From: Siccirubricoccus sp. G192
GTDB taxonomy: Bacteria > Pseudomonadota > Alphaproteobacteria > Acetobacterales > Acetobacteraceae
Reading direction: 5' to 3'
Length of the DNA: 64,000 nt
NCBI RefSeq assembly: GCF_019084075.1
Contig: NZ_JAHREN010000001.1
Coordinates: forward strand, 4,180,501-4,244,500
Below the pieces are notes generated by a model. The model was not told the DNA's origin. It saw nothing but the letters and a program-made list of their open reading frames with translations, and searched no databases. Each line of letters starts with the position of its first letter. Positions within the stretch are counted from its first letter, which is position 1. A program made the position numbers and the translations under genes. Shown piece after piece: positions 42,697 to 52,471 of the stretch.

Positions 42697-43820
42697 GCGT
42701 GACGGCGGCCGAGGCGGCCAAGGCGCCCTCCATGGGGGTCTTCGAGCGCTACCTGACGCTCTGGGTGGCGCTCTGCATCCTCGCCGGCATCGCGCTCGGC
42801 CAGGCCATGCCGGCCGCCTTCCAGGCGATCGGCGCGGCGACGCTCGCGGAGGTCAACCTGCCGGTCGCGGTGCTGGTCTGGCTGATGATCGTGCCGATGC
42901 TGCTCAAGATCGACCTGGCCGCGCTCGGGCAGATCGGCAGGCACTGGCGGGGGATCGCCGCCACGGTCGGGATCAACTGGCTGGTCAAGCCCTTCTCCAT
43001 GGCGCTGCTGGGCTGGCTCTTCATCGGCTGGCTGTTCCGGCCCTGGCTGCCGGCCGGGCAGATCGACAGCTACATGGCCGGGCTGATCCTGCTGGCGGCG
43101 GCGCCCTGCACGGCCATGGTCTTCGTCTGGTCGAACCTGGTGGATGGCGAACCGCATTTCACGCTCAGCCAGGTCGCGCTCAACGACATGATCATGGTGG
43201 TGGCCTTCGCGCCGATCGTGGGCCTCCTGCTGGGCCTGTCCTCGATCACGGTGCCATGGAACACGCTGCTGCTCTCCGTGGTGCTCTACATCCTCGTGCC
43301 GGTGGTGGTGGCGCAGCTCTGGCGACGGGCGCTGCTGGCGCGCGGTGGCCAGGCGGCGCTCGGCCGCATATTGCGGCGGCTGGCCCCGCTCTCCCTCGCG
43401 GCGCTGCTGCTGACGCTGGTGCTGCTCTTCGGCCTGCAGGGCGAGCAGATCATGCGGCAACCGGCCGTTATCGCGCTGCTGGCGGTGCCGATCCTGATCC
43501 AGGTCTATTGCAATGCGGGGCTGGCCTATTGGCTCAACCGCCGGCTCGGGGTCGAGTGGTGCGTGGCCGGTCCTTCTGCCCTGATCGGAGCCAGCAATTT
43601 CTTCGAGCTGGCCGTGGCGACCGCCATCGCGCTGTTCGGCTTCCAGTCGGGCGCGGCGCTCGCCACCGTGGTCGGCGTGCTGGTCGAGGTGCCGGTGATG
43701 CTCTCGGTCGTGCACATCCTCCGCCGCTCGCGGGGGTGGTACGAGCGCGGCGCGGCGGCGCGCTACATCCCCGCCGCCCAATCCGGCTCCCGCCACTCCG
43801 CCCCCTCGTCCAGCGGATAA
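42693..43820 (+). CDS. acr3: ACR3-type arsenite efflux permease
   Basis: 375 residues with about ten membrane helices. The family segments AAPCTAMVFVWSNL (with the essential Cys) and GASNFFELAVATAIALFG are present. It exports arsenite from the cytoplasm by proton antiport. The start is TTG 42693 or GTG 42699; the first overlaps the arsC stop (TTGA). The last 58 bases overlap the 3' end of the convergent MlrC-type gene, with no room for a separate terminator. Confidence 0.95.
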   Translation: MSVTAAEAAKAPSMGVFERYLTLWVALCILAGIALGQAMPAAFQAIGAATLAEVNLPVAVLVWLMIVPMLLKIDLAALGQIGRHWRGIAATVGINWLVKPFSMALLGWLFIGWLFRPWLPAGQIDSYMAGLILLAAAPCTAMVFVWSNLVDGEPHFTLSQVALNDMIMVVAFAPIVGLLLGLSSITVPWNTLLLSVVLYILVPVVVAQLWRRALLARGGQAALGRILRRLAPLSLAALLLTLVLLFGLQGEQIMRQPAVIALLAVPILIQVYCNAGLAYWLNRRLGVEWCVAGPSALIGASNFFELAVATAIALFGFQSGAALATVVGVLVEVPVMLSVVHILRRSRGWYERGAAARYIPAAQSGSRHSAPSSSG

Positions 43821-45322
43821 ACCGGCCGCGGCAACCGCTTCCATGCGAAATTCGCCAACACCGGGCTGGTCAGCCCCGGCGCATCCACCTCGAAGATGCG
43901 GTCCTCCGGGAAGAACTCGTCGAAGCCGGCGCGGAAATGGCCGCGGCTCTTCACCACCACGCAGCGCGCGGCGGCGATGTCCACGCCATGCATCTCCAGC
44001 ATCCGCGGCTCATGCAATTGCCGCCGCAGGCTGCCCAGCACCACGCGCAGCCCGGACCCCTCCAGTTCCAGCAGCGCCGAGGGGCCGAGGTCGAAGCGCC
44101 GCCCGGCCATGGTGCCGCGCCGGCCCACCCCCTTGCCGTCGCGCAGCGCCAGCACCCGCGCCGGCGCCGTGAAGCGCTTCGAGAATTCGCTCTCCACGCG
44201 GTTGAACACCGCCTCGAACCGCGCCCCCTCGCCCAGCCGATGCGCCTCCGCCGCCAGCGCCGGATCGATGAAGACGCCGAGCACGACGCCCTGCGCCCCC
44301 GCCTCATGCAGCGCCCGCAGCAGCCAGGCGGTATTGCCGCGGCCGCCACCACCGGGATTGTCGCCGGAATCGGAGAAGATCACCGGCGGATGCTCGCCCC
44401 GCCCGGCCCGCAAGGCGAGGTCAGTCGCCTCCGTCACCGAGAGCAGGCGCCGCACATGCCGCCCGCGCTCCGCCCAGGCGCGCCGCGCCAGCCCGAGCGC
44501 CGCCGCGCGTGCCACGTCCAGCGCGCCGTCCCGTGCCGTGACCGTCACCGTCATCCCGCATTTCGGCAGGTCGGAAAACACGAAGCCGCCCGTCACGGAG
44601 GCATTGGCGATGCGCGCATCCTCCCGCATCAGCGCCTCCGCATCCCGCACCAGGTCGGCATAGGGGCCGGCGGCGGTCAGCAGCGTCACCGTCGGCGGCG
44701 CCAGGGGCAGCCGGATGAAGGCGCGGGCGAAATGCCCGCCCGCCAGCAATTCCCGCAGCAGCCCGGCCGATTCGGCGGCGCGGGCGGCCATGTCCACATG
44801 CGGGTTCGTGCGGTAGGCGACAAAGGCATCGACGGATTCGACCAGCCGCTCGCTCACATTGCAGTGAAGGTCGTGCGAACAGACCACCGGCACCGCCGGC
44901 CCGACGATCCGCCGCACCAGGGCGGCCAGGGTGCCGTCGCTATCCTCGTCGCCGGTGGCGGAGGAGGCGCCGTGGCTGGCGATATAGACCCCGTCCAGCG
45001 GCAGGGCGGCGGCCAGGCCGCGGGCGATCTCGTCCAGGAAGCCGTGCAGGACCGCCTGCTCGATCGGCCCGCCGGGTGGTGCGGCGGCGATCAGCAAGGG
45101 CAGCGGCACCCAGGGCCCGGCCGCATCCATGCTGCGGTAGAAGCCGGCGACCTCGGAGGGCATCTGGCTGGCCTCGGCCCGGGCGAGCGCGGTGATCTCC
45201 TCGCCGCGCACCAGGCATTGCCGGGTGAAATCCTCCAGCACCGTGGGCGGCGCGAAGGCATTCGCCTCCAGATGCAACCCCAGCACCGCGATCCTGGGCG
45301 CTGTCCTGCCGTTCCGGTCCAT
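43763..45322 (-). CDS. M81-family metallopeptidase, MlrC-like
   Basis: 519 residues. PRIAVLGLHLEANAFAPP starts the N-terminal DUF1485 domain, with GVYIASHGASSAT and VVCSHDLHCNVSERLVES as the putative zinc-binding region. The C-terminal domain has IFSDSGDNPGGGGRGNTAWL. The family includes MlrC, which degrades linearised microcystin, but most members act on unknown small peptides or amides. The start ATG 45322 has a GGAGG stretch about eight bases upstream. It is divergent from the AstE-like gene and converges on acr3 with a 58-base overlap. Confidence 0.88.
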   Translation of the reverse strand: MDRNGRTAPRIAVLGLHLEANAFAPPTVLEDFTRQCLVRGEEITALARAEASQMPSEVAGFYRSMDAAGPWVPLPLLIAAAPPGGPIEQAVLHGFLDEIARGLAAALPLDGVYIASHGASSATGDEDSDGTLAALVRRIVGPAVPVVCSHDLHCNVSERLVESVDAFVAYRTNPHVDMAARAAESAGLLRELLAGGHFARAFIRLPLAPPTVTLLTAAGPYADLVRDAEALMREDARIANASVTGGFVFSDLPKCGMTVTVTARDGALDVARAAALGLARRAWAERGRHVRRLLSVTEATDLALRAGRGEHPPVIFSDSGDNPGGGGRGNTAWLLRALHEAGAQGVVLGVFIDPALAAEAHRLGEGARFEAVFNRVESEFSKRFTAPARVLALRDGKGVGRRGTMAGRRFDLGPSALLELEGSGLRVVLGSLRRQLHEPRMLEMHGVDIAAARCVVVKSRGHFRAGFDEFFPEDRIFEVDAPGLTSPVLANFAWKRLPRPVYPLDEGAEWREPDWAAGM

Positions 45323-45568
45323 CTCCGTGCCTCCCCCCGATTGCCGCTCCCGCAAGCCCGTATAGACTGTGTTTCAGCGATCGCGGAGGGCCGCCGGGTC
45401 CAAGGCGGGAAGCGTCGCCCGGCAAGGGGCAGGGTGGATGATGGGCAGGATCGGGGAGTCGGTCGGGATGCTCGCCCGGTTGGGGGTATCAGGTACAGGC
45501 GGCAGCGGGGGCGACCCAGGCCATGGCGGCGGCGCTTCGGCGCCGCGGCCCAGCGGGCGCCGTGCCGC

Positions 45569-46588
45569 ATGATACGGGAGGATGCCCTCCCCCCCGCGCT
45601 GGCGGCGATCGTCGCGGGCCTGTCCCGCGAGGTGGCGCCGCCGCTCGAGGTGCGGATCGGCGCGCCGGATCTCCGCCCCTGGATCACCGGCAATGCGCTG
45701 CCCGGCGTCTGGAGCTTCACCGCGCCGGAGCCTGGCCCGCATGTCGCGGTGGTGGCGCTGACCCATGGCAACGAGATCGCCGGCGCCGTGGTGCTGGACC
45801 GCTGGCTGCGCGCCGGCCTCCGGCCGCAGCGGGGCCGGCTCAGCCTGGTCTTCGCCAATCTCGACGCCTATTCCCGCTTCGACCCGGAAGACCCCACCGC
45901 GAGCCGCTTCATCGACGAGGACATGAACCGCCTCTGGGACGAGGAGACGCTCTCGGGCGGCCGCCGCTCCTGCGAATTGCGCCGCGCCCGGCTGCTGCGG
46001 CCGTTCTTCGAGACGGTGGATGTGCTGCTCGACCTGCATTCCATGCTCTGGCCCTCCGACCCGCTGATCCTGGCGGGCGGCACGGCACGGGCGCAGCGCC
46101 TGGCGCTGGAGGTCGGGCTGCCGCCGCTGGTGGTGGCCGATGAGGGCCATGCGGCCGGCCGGCGGCTGATCGATTTCGGCCCCTTCGCCGACCCCGGGCG
46201 TGGCTGCACCGGCCTGCTGGTGGAGGCCGGCGCGCATTGGGAGGCCTCGACCATCGACACCATGGAGGCGGTGGCGGCGCGGCTGCTCCGCCTGCTCGGC
46301 ACGGCGGGCGCGGAGGATGCCCTGCTCCGGCCGGACCCGCCGGGCCGGGAGATGCCGCGGCCCCGCCTGGCCGAGGTGACGCGCACCATCACCGCCCGCA
46401 CCCCGGGCTTCGCCTTCATGCGCCCCTTCCGTGGCGGCCAGGTGGTGCCGGCGCGCAACACGCTGATCGCGCTGGATGGCGAGGAGGAGATCCGCACCCC
46501 GCACGACGATTGCCTGCTGGTGATGCCGAGCCTGCGCACCATGCCGGGCCATACCGCGGTGCGGCTGGCGCGCTTCGTCGGGGGCTGA
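45569..46588 (+). CDS. Succinylglutamate desuccinylase/aspartoacylase-family protein
   Basis: 339 residues of the zinc carboxypeptidase-like M14 AstE/ASPA family. The zinc ligands are in LTHGNEIAGAVV (HxxE) and LLDLHSML, the catalytic Glu in GLLVEAGAHWE. It would remove an acyl group from an N-acylated amino acid; the acyl group is not assigned. ATG 45569 lacks a strong ribosome site. It is divergent from the MlrC-type peptidase across about 250 bases, which suggests shared control of amide-degrading enzymes. Confidence 0.87.
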   Translation: MIREDALPPALAAIVAGLSREVAPPLEVRIGAPDLRPWITGNALPGVWSFTAPEPGPHVAVVALTHGNEIAGAVVLDRWLRAGLRPQRGRLSLVFANLDAYSRFDPEDPTASRFIDEDMNRLWDEETLSGGRRSCELRRARLLRPFFETVDVLLDLHSMLWPSDPLILAGGTARAQRLALEVGLPPLVVADEGHAAGRRLIDFGPFADPGRGCTGLLVEAGAHWEASTIDTMEAVAARLLRLLGTAGAEDALLRPDPPGREMPRPRLAEVTRTITARTPGFAFMRPFRGGQVVPARNTLIALDGEEEIRTPHDDCLLVMPSLRTMPGHTAVRLARFVGG

Positions 46589-46596
46589 GCGCGGCA

Positions 46597-47280
46597 TCAA
46601 ACCTTGGCGCCCAGCCCTTCGGTGACTGGCCGGCCGCAGCCCAGCAGCAGCGCCACGATCTCCTCCATGCTGCCGAACAGCACCGTCGGCGCGCGGGAGC
46701 GGAGCAGTTCGGCCCTGGCATAGCCCCAGCCCACCGCGCCGGCGGCGATGCCGGCGGCCCGCGCCGCCTCGATGTCGCGGGTCTCGTCGCCGATGCCGAT
46801 GGCCTGCGCGGCCGGCACGCCGCTCCGCTCCAGGATGCGCCGGAACCTGGCGGATTTGCCGAAGAGCGCGGCGCCGCAGCCGTAATGCCCGATCAGCGCG
46901 GCATTCTCCGGCCCGAGGATGCGCCGGATATTCGCCTCCGTATTGGAACTGACGATGGCGAGCGTGACGCCCCCTGCCGCCAATCGCCGCAGCATGCCGC
47001 CGGTGCCCGCGAAAAGCGGCACCTCCCCGGCCTGCTCGGCCATGCGCCGGCGCATGGCGGCGGCGATCGCCGGCAGCTTCCAGAGCGGCACGCCGAGATG
47101 GCGGATGATGGCCTGGTTGTCCTGGCCGCGCAGCATCTCGACCTCGGCCTCCGAGACCTGGCGGAAGCCGTGGCGCTGCGCCACCTCATTGATGGCGCCG
47201 CGCATCCAGTCGAGGCTATCGGCCAGAGTGCCGTCGAAATCGAAGATCGCCAGCCGCCAGGGCATGGCCTGGTTCGGCAC
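46597..47280 (-). CDS. HAD-family phosphatase
   Basis: 227 residues. HAD motifs: I is FDFDGTLADS, II is IVSSNTE, III the Lys in FGKSARF, IV GDETRDIEAARAAG. The helical cap between motifs I and II fits phosphoglycolate-phosphatase-like members; the substrate is not known. The start may be GTG 47280 or ATG 47265. It lies eight bases after the CinA-like gene and is the last gene of the run starting with the toxin-antitoxin pair. Confidence 0.87.
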   Translation of the reverse strand: MPNQAMPWRLAIFDFDGTLADSLDWMRGAINEVAQRHGFRQVSEAEVEMLRGQDNQAIIRHLGVPLWKLPAIAAAMRRRMAEQAGEVPLFAGTGGMLRRLAAGGVTLAIVSSNTEANIRRILGPENAALIGHYGCGAALFGKSARFRRILERSGVPAAQAIGIGDETRDIEAARAAGIAAGAVGWGYARAELLRSRAPTVLFGSMEEIVALLLGCGRPVTEGLGAKV

Positions 47281-47288
47281 GGGCAGGG

Positions 47289-48049
47289 TCAGGCCGGCTC
47301 CCCCTCCACCGGCTCATGGCCAAGCCGGCGCAGGAAATCGGCGATGTCCCGCGCCGCCGCCTCCACCGCCGCCGCCTCGGTGCCCTTGGCCACCAGCGCC
47401 ACGCCGCCGCCGGGGGCGCGGTAATAGGGATAGCTGCCGATATCGAGCGCGGGGTAGCGCGCCTGGATCGCCGCGAGCCCCTCGGCGATCAGGCCCTCAT
47501 AGACGCCATCCGCATGCACGGTATGCGACAGCACCGGCCGGCCGCGCGGCAGTTGCGGCGCCAGCGCCTCGAACATGGAGCGCATGATGCGGGGCACGCC
47601 GGCCATGACATGCACATTGCCCATGCTGAAGCCGGGCGCGCTGGTCTCGTCGCAGCGGATCGGCACGGCGCCGCGCGGCAGGGTCGCCATGCGGAGGCGG
47701 GCGGCGTTGAACTCCACCGGCGGGCTGCGGCGGGCGTAGTCGGCGGCCATCAGGGCACGGGTTTCCTCATGCACCTCCCAGGGCACGCCGAAGGCGCGGG
47801 CCACGCATTCGCTGGTGATGTCGTCATGCGTGGGACCGATGCCGCCGGTGGTGAAGACATGGTCGAATTGGCCCGCACCTCATTGACCGTCGCGATGATG
47901 GTCTCGGGCACATCCGGGATCACCCGCACCTCCCGCATCGGGATGCCGAGCTCGCCCAGGCGGGTGGCCAGGAATTGCAGGTTGGCGTCGCGGGTGCGGC
48001 CGGAGAGCACCTCGTTGCCGATGATGAGCAGGCAGGCGGTGGGATTCAT
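47289..48049 (-). CDS. CinA-like molybdopterin-binding-domain protein, frameshifted here
   Basis: About 253 residues after restoring one base. The first part (ATG 48049) reads CLLIIGNEVLSGRTRDANLQ, the MoCF-type fold of CinA and MoaB. At 47870-47871 one G is missing, so NEVRAQFDHVFTTGGIG runs into the second frame, which continues ARAFGVPWEVHEETRALM to the stop. It lacks the C-terminal deamidase domain, so it is the short CinA-N type, whose role may be ADP-ribose or nucleotide hydrolysis. The start overlaps the PIN-toxin stop by four bases. Sequencing error is the likeliest cause of the shift. Confidence 0.8.
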
Positions 48050-48468
48050 GGGGCGGGGGCCTCCGGGGTCCAGAGCGGGATGGCGAGGGTTTCGGCATGG
48101 CGCGCCAGCCGTGCATCGAAGGTGGCGAGCATCGCCTCCTCCCGCCGGCAGAGCGCCAGGTAGAAGCAGTCGTAGATGGGGTGGCCGAGACGCAGGGCGA
48201 TTGCCATGGCGCTATCCAGCAGCACCGGATCGGGGATGAAGCTGATAGCACCGGTCTGGAGTTCGTGCAGGGCTGTCTCCGGATAGCCAGGCGGCGTCGG
48301 AAGGCGGCGCCGGATGCGGCTCAACAGCGCATTCGCGGTCTCCGCCAGCACCAGGGTGGGCGCGAAGAGCGGGGCGGCGCCGCGCTGCAACTGGCGCGCA
48401 ATCGGCGATTGCACCTCATCGGCGTACCAGGCGACGGTGACGGAGGCGTCGCAGACAACCGGCGTCAC
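48046..48468 (-). CDS. vapC: PIN-domain toxin of a VapBC-type pair
   Basis: 140 residues. The acidic residues that bind magnesium are in VVCDASVTVAWY, VLAETANALL and HPIYDCFYLALC, followed by MLATFDARLA, the standard VapC layout. It would cleave tRNA or mRNA when released from its antitoxin. It starts at GTG 48468, overlapping the antitoxin gene by four bases, and its own stop overlaps the CinA-like start. Confidence 0.9.
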   Translation of the reverse strand: MTPVVCDASVTVAWYADEVQSPIARQLQRGAAPLFAPTLVLAETANALLSRIRRRLPTPPGYPETALHELQTGAISFIPDPVLLDSAMAIALRLGHPIYDCFYLALCRREEAMLATFDARLARHAETLAIPLWTPEAPAP

Positions 48469-48764
48469 TTCGCTTCCTTCGCCTCCGTCGTCTGCTTGGC
48501 AAGCTGCTCGTCCAGCAGCCGTTCCATCCGGTCGTAGTCACGGTAGGCACGAATGACCGCCACCGAATCCCAGGTGGGGTCGTAGGTGGTCTGCGCCCGC
48601 AGCGCATCGGCGCGATCCGCCCAGGCCTTGCGGTCATCGAGTTGCGCCGCCGCGGCCAGCGCCTCCCGCGCCACCTGTTCGAGCGAGGTGCCGCGCGATT
48701 GCGCCTTCTGCTTCAGCCGCTCGATCACTGCATCATCAAGGTTCCGCACGAGAACCTGGCCCAT
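48465..48764 (-). CDS. Ribbon-helix-helix antitoxin (FitA/VapB type)
   Basis: 99 residues. MGQVLVRNLDDAVIERLKQKAQSRGTSLEQVAREAL is an RHH DNA-binding domain with the LDD and GTSLEQ positions of FitA-like antitoxins. The C-terminal half (about 45-99) is charged and should wrap around the toxin. It should repress the operon promoter together with the toxin, the promoter lying in the 47 bases up to the neighbouring mutT gene end. Confidence 0.9.
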   Translation of the reverse strand: MGQVLVRNLDDAVIERLKQKAQSRGTSLEQVAREALAAAAQLDDRKAWADRADALRAQTTYDPTWDSVAVIRAYRDYDRMERLLDEQLAKQTTEAKEAK

Positions 48765-48811
48765 GGCATCCTCCGCTAGCGTGCAGTGCTATCAAATGGG
48801 GTGCCGGCTGG

Positions 48812-49835
48812 CTACAGGAAGTCCCTGAGCATCGCCACCAGCGGCTTGTCGGCTGGCGGCATGGCGTAGTCGCCCAGCCGTTGCGGTCGCACCCAGGCCA
48901 GCGCCTGGCCCTCGGTGGCCCGCACGATGCCGCCCCAGCGCCGGCACAGGTAGAGCGGCATCAGCAGGTGGAAGGCCTCATAGGCATGCGAGGCGAAGGT
49001 GAAGGGGGCCAGGCAACTGGCGGAGACATCGATATCCAGCTCCTCCTTCAGTTCGCGGATCAGCGCATCCTCCGGCGTCTCCCCCGGCGCCGCCTTGCCA
49101 CCGGGGAATTCCCAGAGCCCGGCCAGCGGCTTGCCCTCCGGCCGCCGGGCCAGCAGCACCCGGCCATCGACATCCACCAGGGCGCAGGCGGCCACCAGCA
49201 GGATCGGCTTGCCGCCTGGTGCCACCGGCGCGGCCAGCGCAGGTTCCGGCGCCGGATCGGCGGTGAGGTCCTCGCGGCCGCCCTGGAACAGCAGCACCGG
49301 CATCGGCCCGCCGCGCGAGAGGAAGGGCTGCATCGCCTCCCCCACCTCCAGGAAGCCGAGGCGCCGCAGCACCGCCGCGGAACGGGCATTGTCGCGCAGC
49401 ACGCTGGCGCGGATGCCCTCGATGTCGAGATTGGCCAGTGCCCAGCGCAGCAGCCGCCCAGCCGCCTCCGGCGCGACGCCATGCCCCCCAGAAGCGCCGC
49501 CCGACCCAGTAGCCGAGTTCCGCCAGCCTGCCGCCCCGGTCGTTGCTGCCGCGGTCGCGGGTGAGGCCGACGCAGCCCACCAGCACCTCCCGCCCCGCCT
49601 CCTCGCCGACGATCGCCAAGTGCCAGGCCTCCCCGGCGGCGAGCTGCGCCCAGGTGGAGGCGATCCATTCATCGGCCAGCGGCCGCGGATAGGGGAAGGG
49701 CACGCGGGCCAGGGTCTTCGCCACTTCCCAGTCATTGACCAGCCGGTGCAGCGCGGGCGCATCCTCGGCACGGAGCGGGCGGAGCGTCAGCCGCTCGGTC
49801 TTCAGCGGGGTGAAATCGGGGGGGGAGAGGGTCAA
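48812..49835 (-). CDS. GNAT acetyltransferase-MutT (Nudix) fusion, frameshifted here
   Basis: 340 residues after correcting one base. The N-terminal half is a GNAT domain (ERLTLRPLRAEDAPAL, ELGYWVGRRFWG, NARSAAVLRRLGFLEVG). The frame shifts at C6 (49484-49489): with five bases it reads FWGHGVAPEAAGRLL. The C-terminal half is a MutT-like Nudix enzyme with the box GGKAAPGETPEDALIRELKEEL, which removes oxidised dGTP. The fusion is known from related alphaproteobacteria. The start is TTG 49835, unusual and next to a second G8 run at 49818-49825, so the true start may lie elsewhere. It belongs to the argJ-mutT neighbourhood. Confidence 0.83.
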
Positions 49836-49926
49836 GCGGATCGGGGCCCCTGGGGTCGCGGTGGGGGCGCATGGATGGCCAGAGGCGCGCCGCTGTCAAC
49901 GCGCGGCGCGCCGGATCGGGCCGGGT

Positions 49927-51166
49927 TCAGCTCCGATAGCTGCCGTTGATGTCGATGTAGCCATGCGTCAGGTCGCAGGTCCAGGCGGTGGCCTGGCCGC
50001 GGCCGAGGCCGAGATCGATGGTAATCTCCACCTCGCGGCCCTGCATGTGCTGGACCACCGGCGTTTCGTCATAACCCGGCACCACGCCGCCCTCCCGCGC
50101 CATCCAGGTGCCGCCGACCGCGATGGAGAGCTTGTCGCGGTCCGCCGGCTCCCCCGCCTTGCCCACGGCCATGACGATGCGGCCCCAATTGGCGTCGCCG
50201 CCGGCGATGGCGGTCTTGACCAGGGGCGAATTGGCCACCGCCATGGCGATGCGATGCGCCGAGCGCTTGCTCGTGGCACCGGTCACCTCGATGCGGACCA
50301 GCTTCTGCGCCCCCTCCCCGTCCCGCGCCACCATCAGCGCCAGGTCCATCAGCACCTCGTCCAGCGCCCGGGCGAAGTCGCGCAGCAGCGGCCCGCCCTC
50401 CGCCGGCACGCGGGGGTGCTTCACCTGGCCGGTGGCGAAGGCGAGCACGGTGTCGCTGGTGGAGGTATCGGAATCCACCGTCACGCAGTTGAAGCTGCGG
50501 TCGCAGCCCCGCTTCAGCAGCGCCTGCAAGGCGGCGGCCGGGAGTTTCGCATCGGTGGCGATGAAGCTGAGCATCGTCGCCATGTCGGGTGCGATCATGC
50601 CGCTGCCCTTGGCGATGCCGGCGATGCTGACGGTGGCGCCGCCGATCTCCGCCGTCCGCACCGCGGCCTTGGGGAAGGTGTCGGTGGTCATGATGCCGCG
50701 CGCCGCATCGGCCCAAGCGTCGGGCGCCAGCGCCGCATGCAGCGCCGGCAGCGCCGCGGTCAGCTTCTCGTGCGGCAGGGTCTCGCCGATCACCCCGGTG
50801 GAGGCCAGGAAGACCTCGCCGGGCTTGCAGCCGACCAGGGCGGCGGCGGCCTCGGCGGTGGCCCGGGTGGCCTCCCGCCCGGCCTTGCCGGTGAAGACAT
50901 TGGCATTGCCGGCATTCACCACCAGCGCCCGGGCCCGGCCGCCCTTCAGCGCGGCGCGGCACCAGTCCACCGGCGCGCCGGGGCAGCGGTTCCGGGTGAA
51001 GACCCCGGCGACGCTGGTGCCGGGGGGGGAATTCCATCATCGTCAGGTCGGCGCGGCCGCGATAGCGGATGCCGGCCTCGATGACGCCGAGGCGGAGCCC
51101 GGCGACCGGCGGCACTTCCGGCAGGGGCAGGGCGAGCGGGGAGACGGGCAGGTCCTTGCCAGCCAT
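49927..51166 (-). CDS. argJ: Bifunctional ornithine acetyltransferase/N-acetylglutamate synthase, frameshifted here
   Basis: 412 residues after correction. It starts at ATG 51166 ([20 protein letters not shown]) and shifts at G8 51012-51019, where seven bases give [18 protein letters not shown]. The autoprocessing site is intact in [15 protein letters not shown], with Thr as the new N-terminal nucleophile. It makes N-acetylglutamate and recycles acetyl groups in arginine synthesis. A broken argJ would make the cell an arginine auxotroph unless another copy exists, so the frameshift is probably a sequencing error. It lies downstream of the parvulin gene. Confidence 0.92.
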
Positions 51167-51180
51167 GGTTCGGGCTCTCT

Positions 51181-52189
51181 CTAGCGGCGTTGCGGTTGCG
51201 GCGCGGTGGGGCTGCGGCCGGCGGGGGGTGAAGCGGGCGCCGGCGGCGCCGCATTGTCGAGAAGGGCGCCGCCCGGGGTCGGCGCCGGCGGCTGGTCGAA
51301 CCGCTCCACCTGGGCGCTGGCGCGGATGCGGCGCACCACGCCATCCACCCCCTCCTCCAGCATCTTGCGCTGGAGCTGCTGCCGGGCCTCCTCGAAGGGA
51401 GGCACCGGGGCGGTGCGGCGCTCCTCCACCTTGATGATGTGCCAGCCGAAGGGGGTGCGGACCGGCGCCTGGCTCACCTGCCCGGCCTGCAGCGCGAAGG
51501 CCGCCGCGGCGAATTCCCGGCACCATGTCGCCGCGCTTGAAGAAGCCGAGGTCGCCCCCCTCCTGCGCCCCGGGGCCGGAGGAGCGGCGGCGCGCCACCG
51601 CGGCGAAATCCTCGCCGCCGCTGACCTCGGCCAGGGCGGCCCGCGCCTCGGTCTCGGTCTGGACCAGGATGTGGCGGGCATGCACCTCCTCCTCCCCGGT
51701 GCGGCGGGCGGCTTCCTGGTCGTAGCGGGCGCGGATGGCGGCCTCGGTCACGGTGGCGCCCACCTCGCGGGAGAGCAGGGCCTGGGTCAGCTCCTGCTCC
51801 TCGGCCCGGCGGATGCGGGCGCGCACCTCCTCGTCGCGGTCGAGCCCGGCGGCGCGGGCGGCGGCGACCAGGGCCCGTTCCGTGATGGTGCGCTCCACGA
51901 GCTGGCGGGAGATCTCGGGCGGCAGCATCTGCAGCAGCATGGCGGGCGGCATCGAGCGCATCTCGGGCGGCAGCACCTCGGCCGCCGTGGCGGCCACGTC
52001 CGAGAGCCGCACTTCCTCGCCATTCACCTTGGCGATCAAGGGGTTCTCGGCCGCGGGAGCCGGGGCGCCAAGGGCCGGGGTGCCAGGGGCTGGGGCAGCG
52101 GCGGCCGGGCCGGCCTGGGGCGCCGCCTGGGCCAGGGCCAGGACCGGGGTAAGCAGGGAGGCGGCGAGAATCGCGGGGCGAAAACGCAT
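51181..52189 (-). CDS. Parvulin-type peptidyl-prolyl isomerase, frameshifted here
   Basis: 335 residues after correction. Signal peptide RPAILAASLLTPVLALAQ, then an Ala/Pro-rich linker and SurA-like N-domain (LSDVAATAAEVLPPEMR). The PPIC domain has VHARHILVQTETEA, GGDLGFFKRGDMVPEFAAAAFAL and TPFGWHIIKVEERR. At 51516-51518 one of three C must be removed to join the last two parts. It helps outer-membrane or periplasmic proteins to fold. It lies between argJ (14 bases) and secA (divergent), the usual order in this group. Confidence 0.9.
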
Positions 52190-52471
52190 GCGGGGGCAGA
52201 ACTCCGGGACGGTGGCGGAGGATGACGGAACCGCGATGGGTCCACAAGCAGCCCCTGCCAGGCAGCCTTGCCAGGCCAGGCCACGACCCGGCGTTGACCT
52301 CGGCCCGCCGCTTGCCTATCTGTGCGGCCGCGCCGGGGTCGCGCAGCACCCGCCGCCCGGAGGGGTCAGGGGCGAGGCCCCGTCCTTCCGTTTCCTACTG
52401 CTGTCTGCCGGGCCGCCGGGCCGCGTGGCATGCGCGGCCGGCCCGCGCAACCCCGGAGAAGCAAGGCCCGC

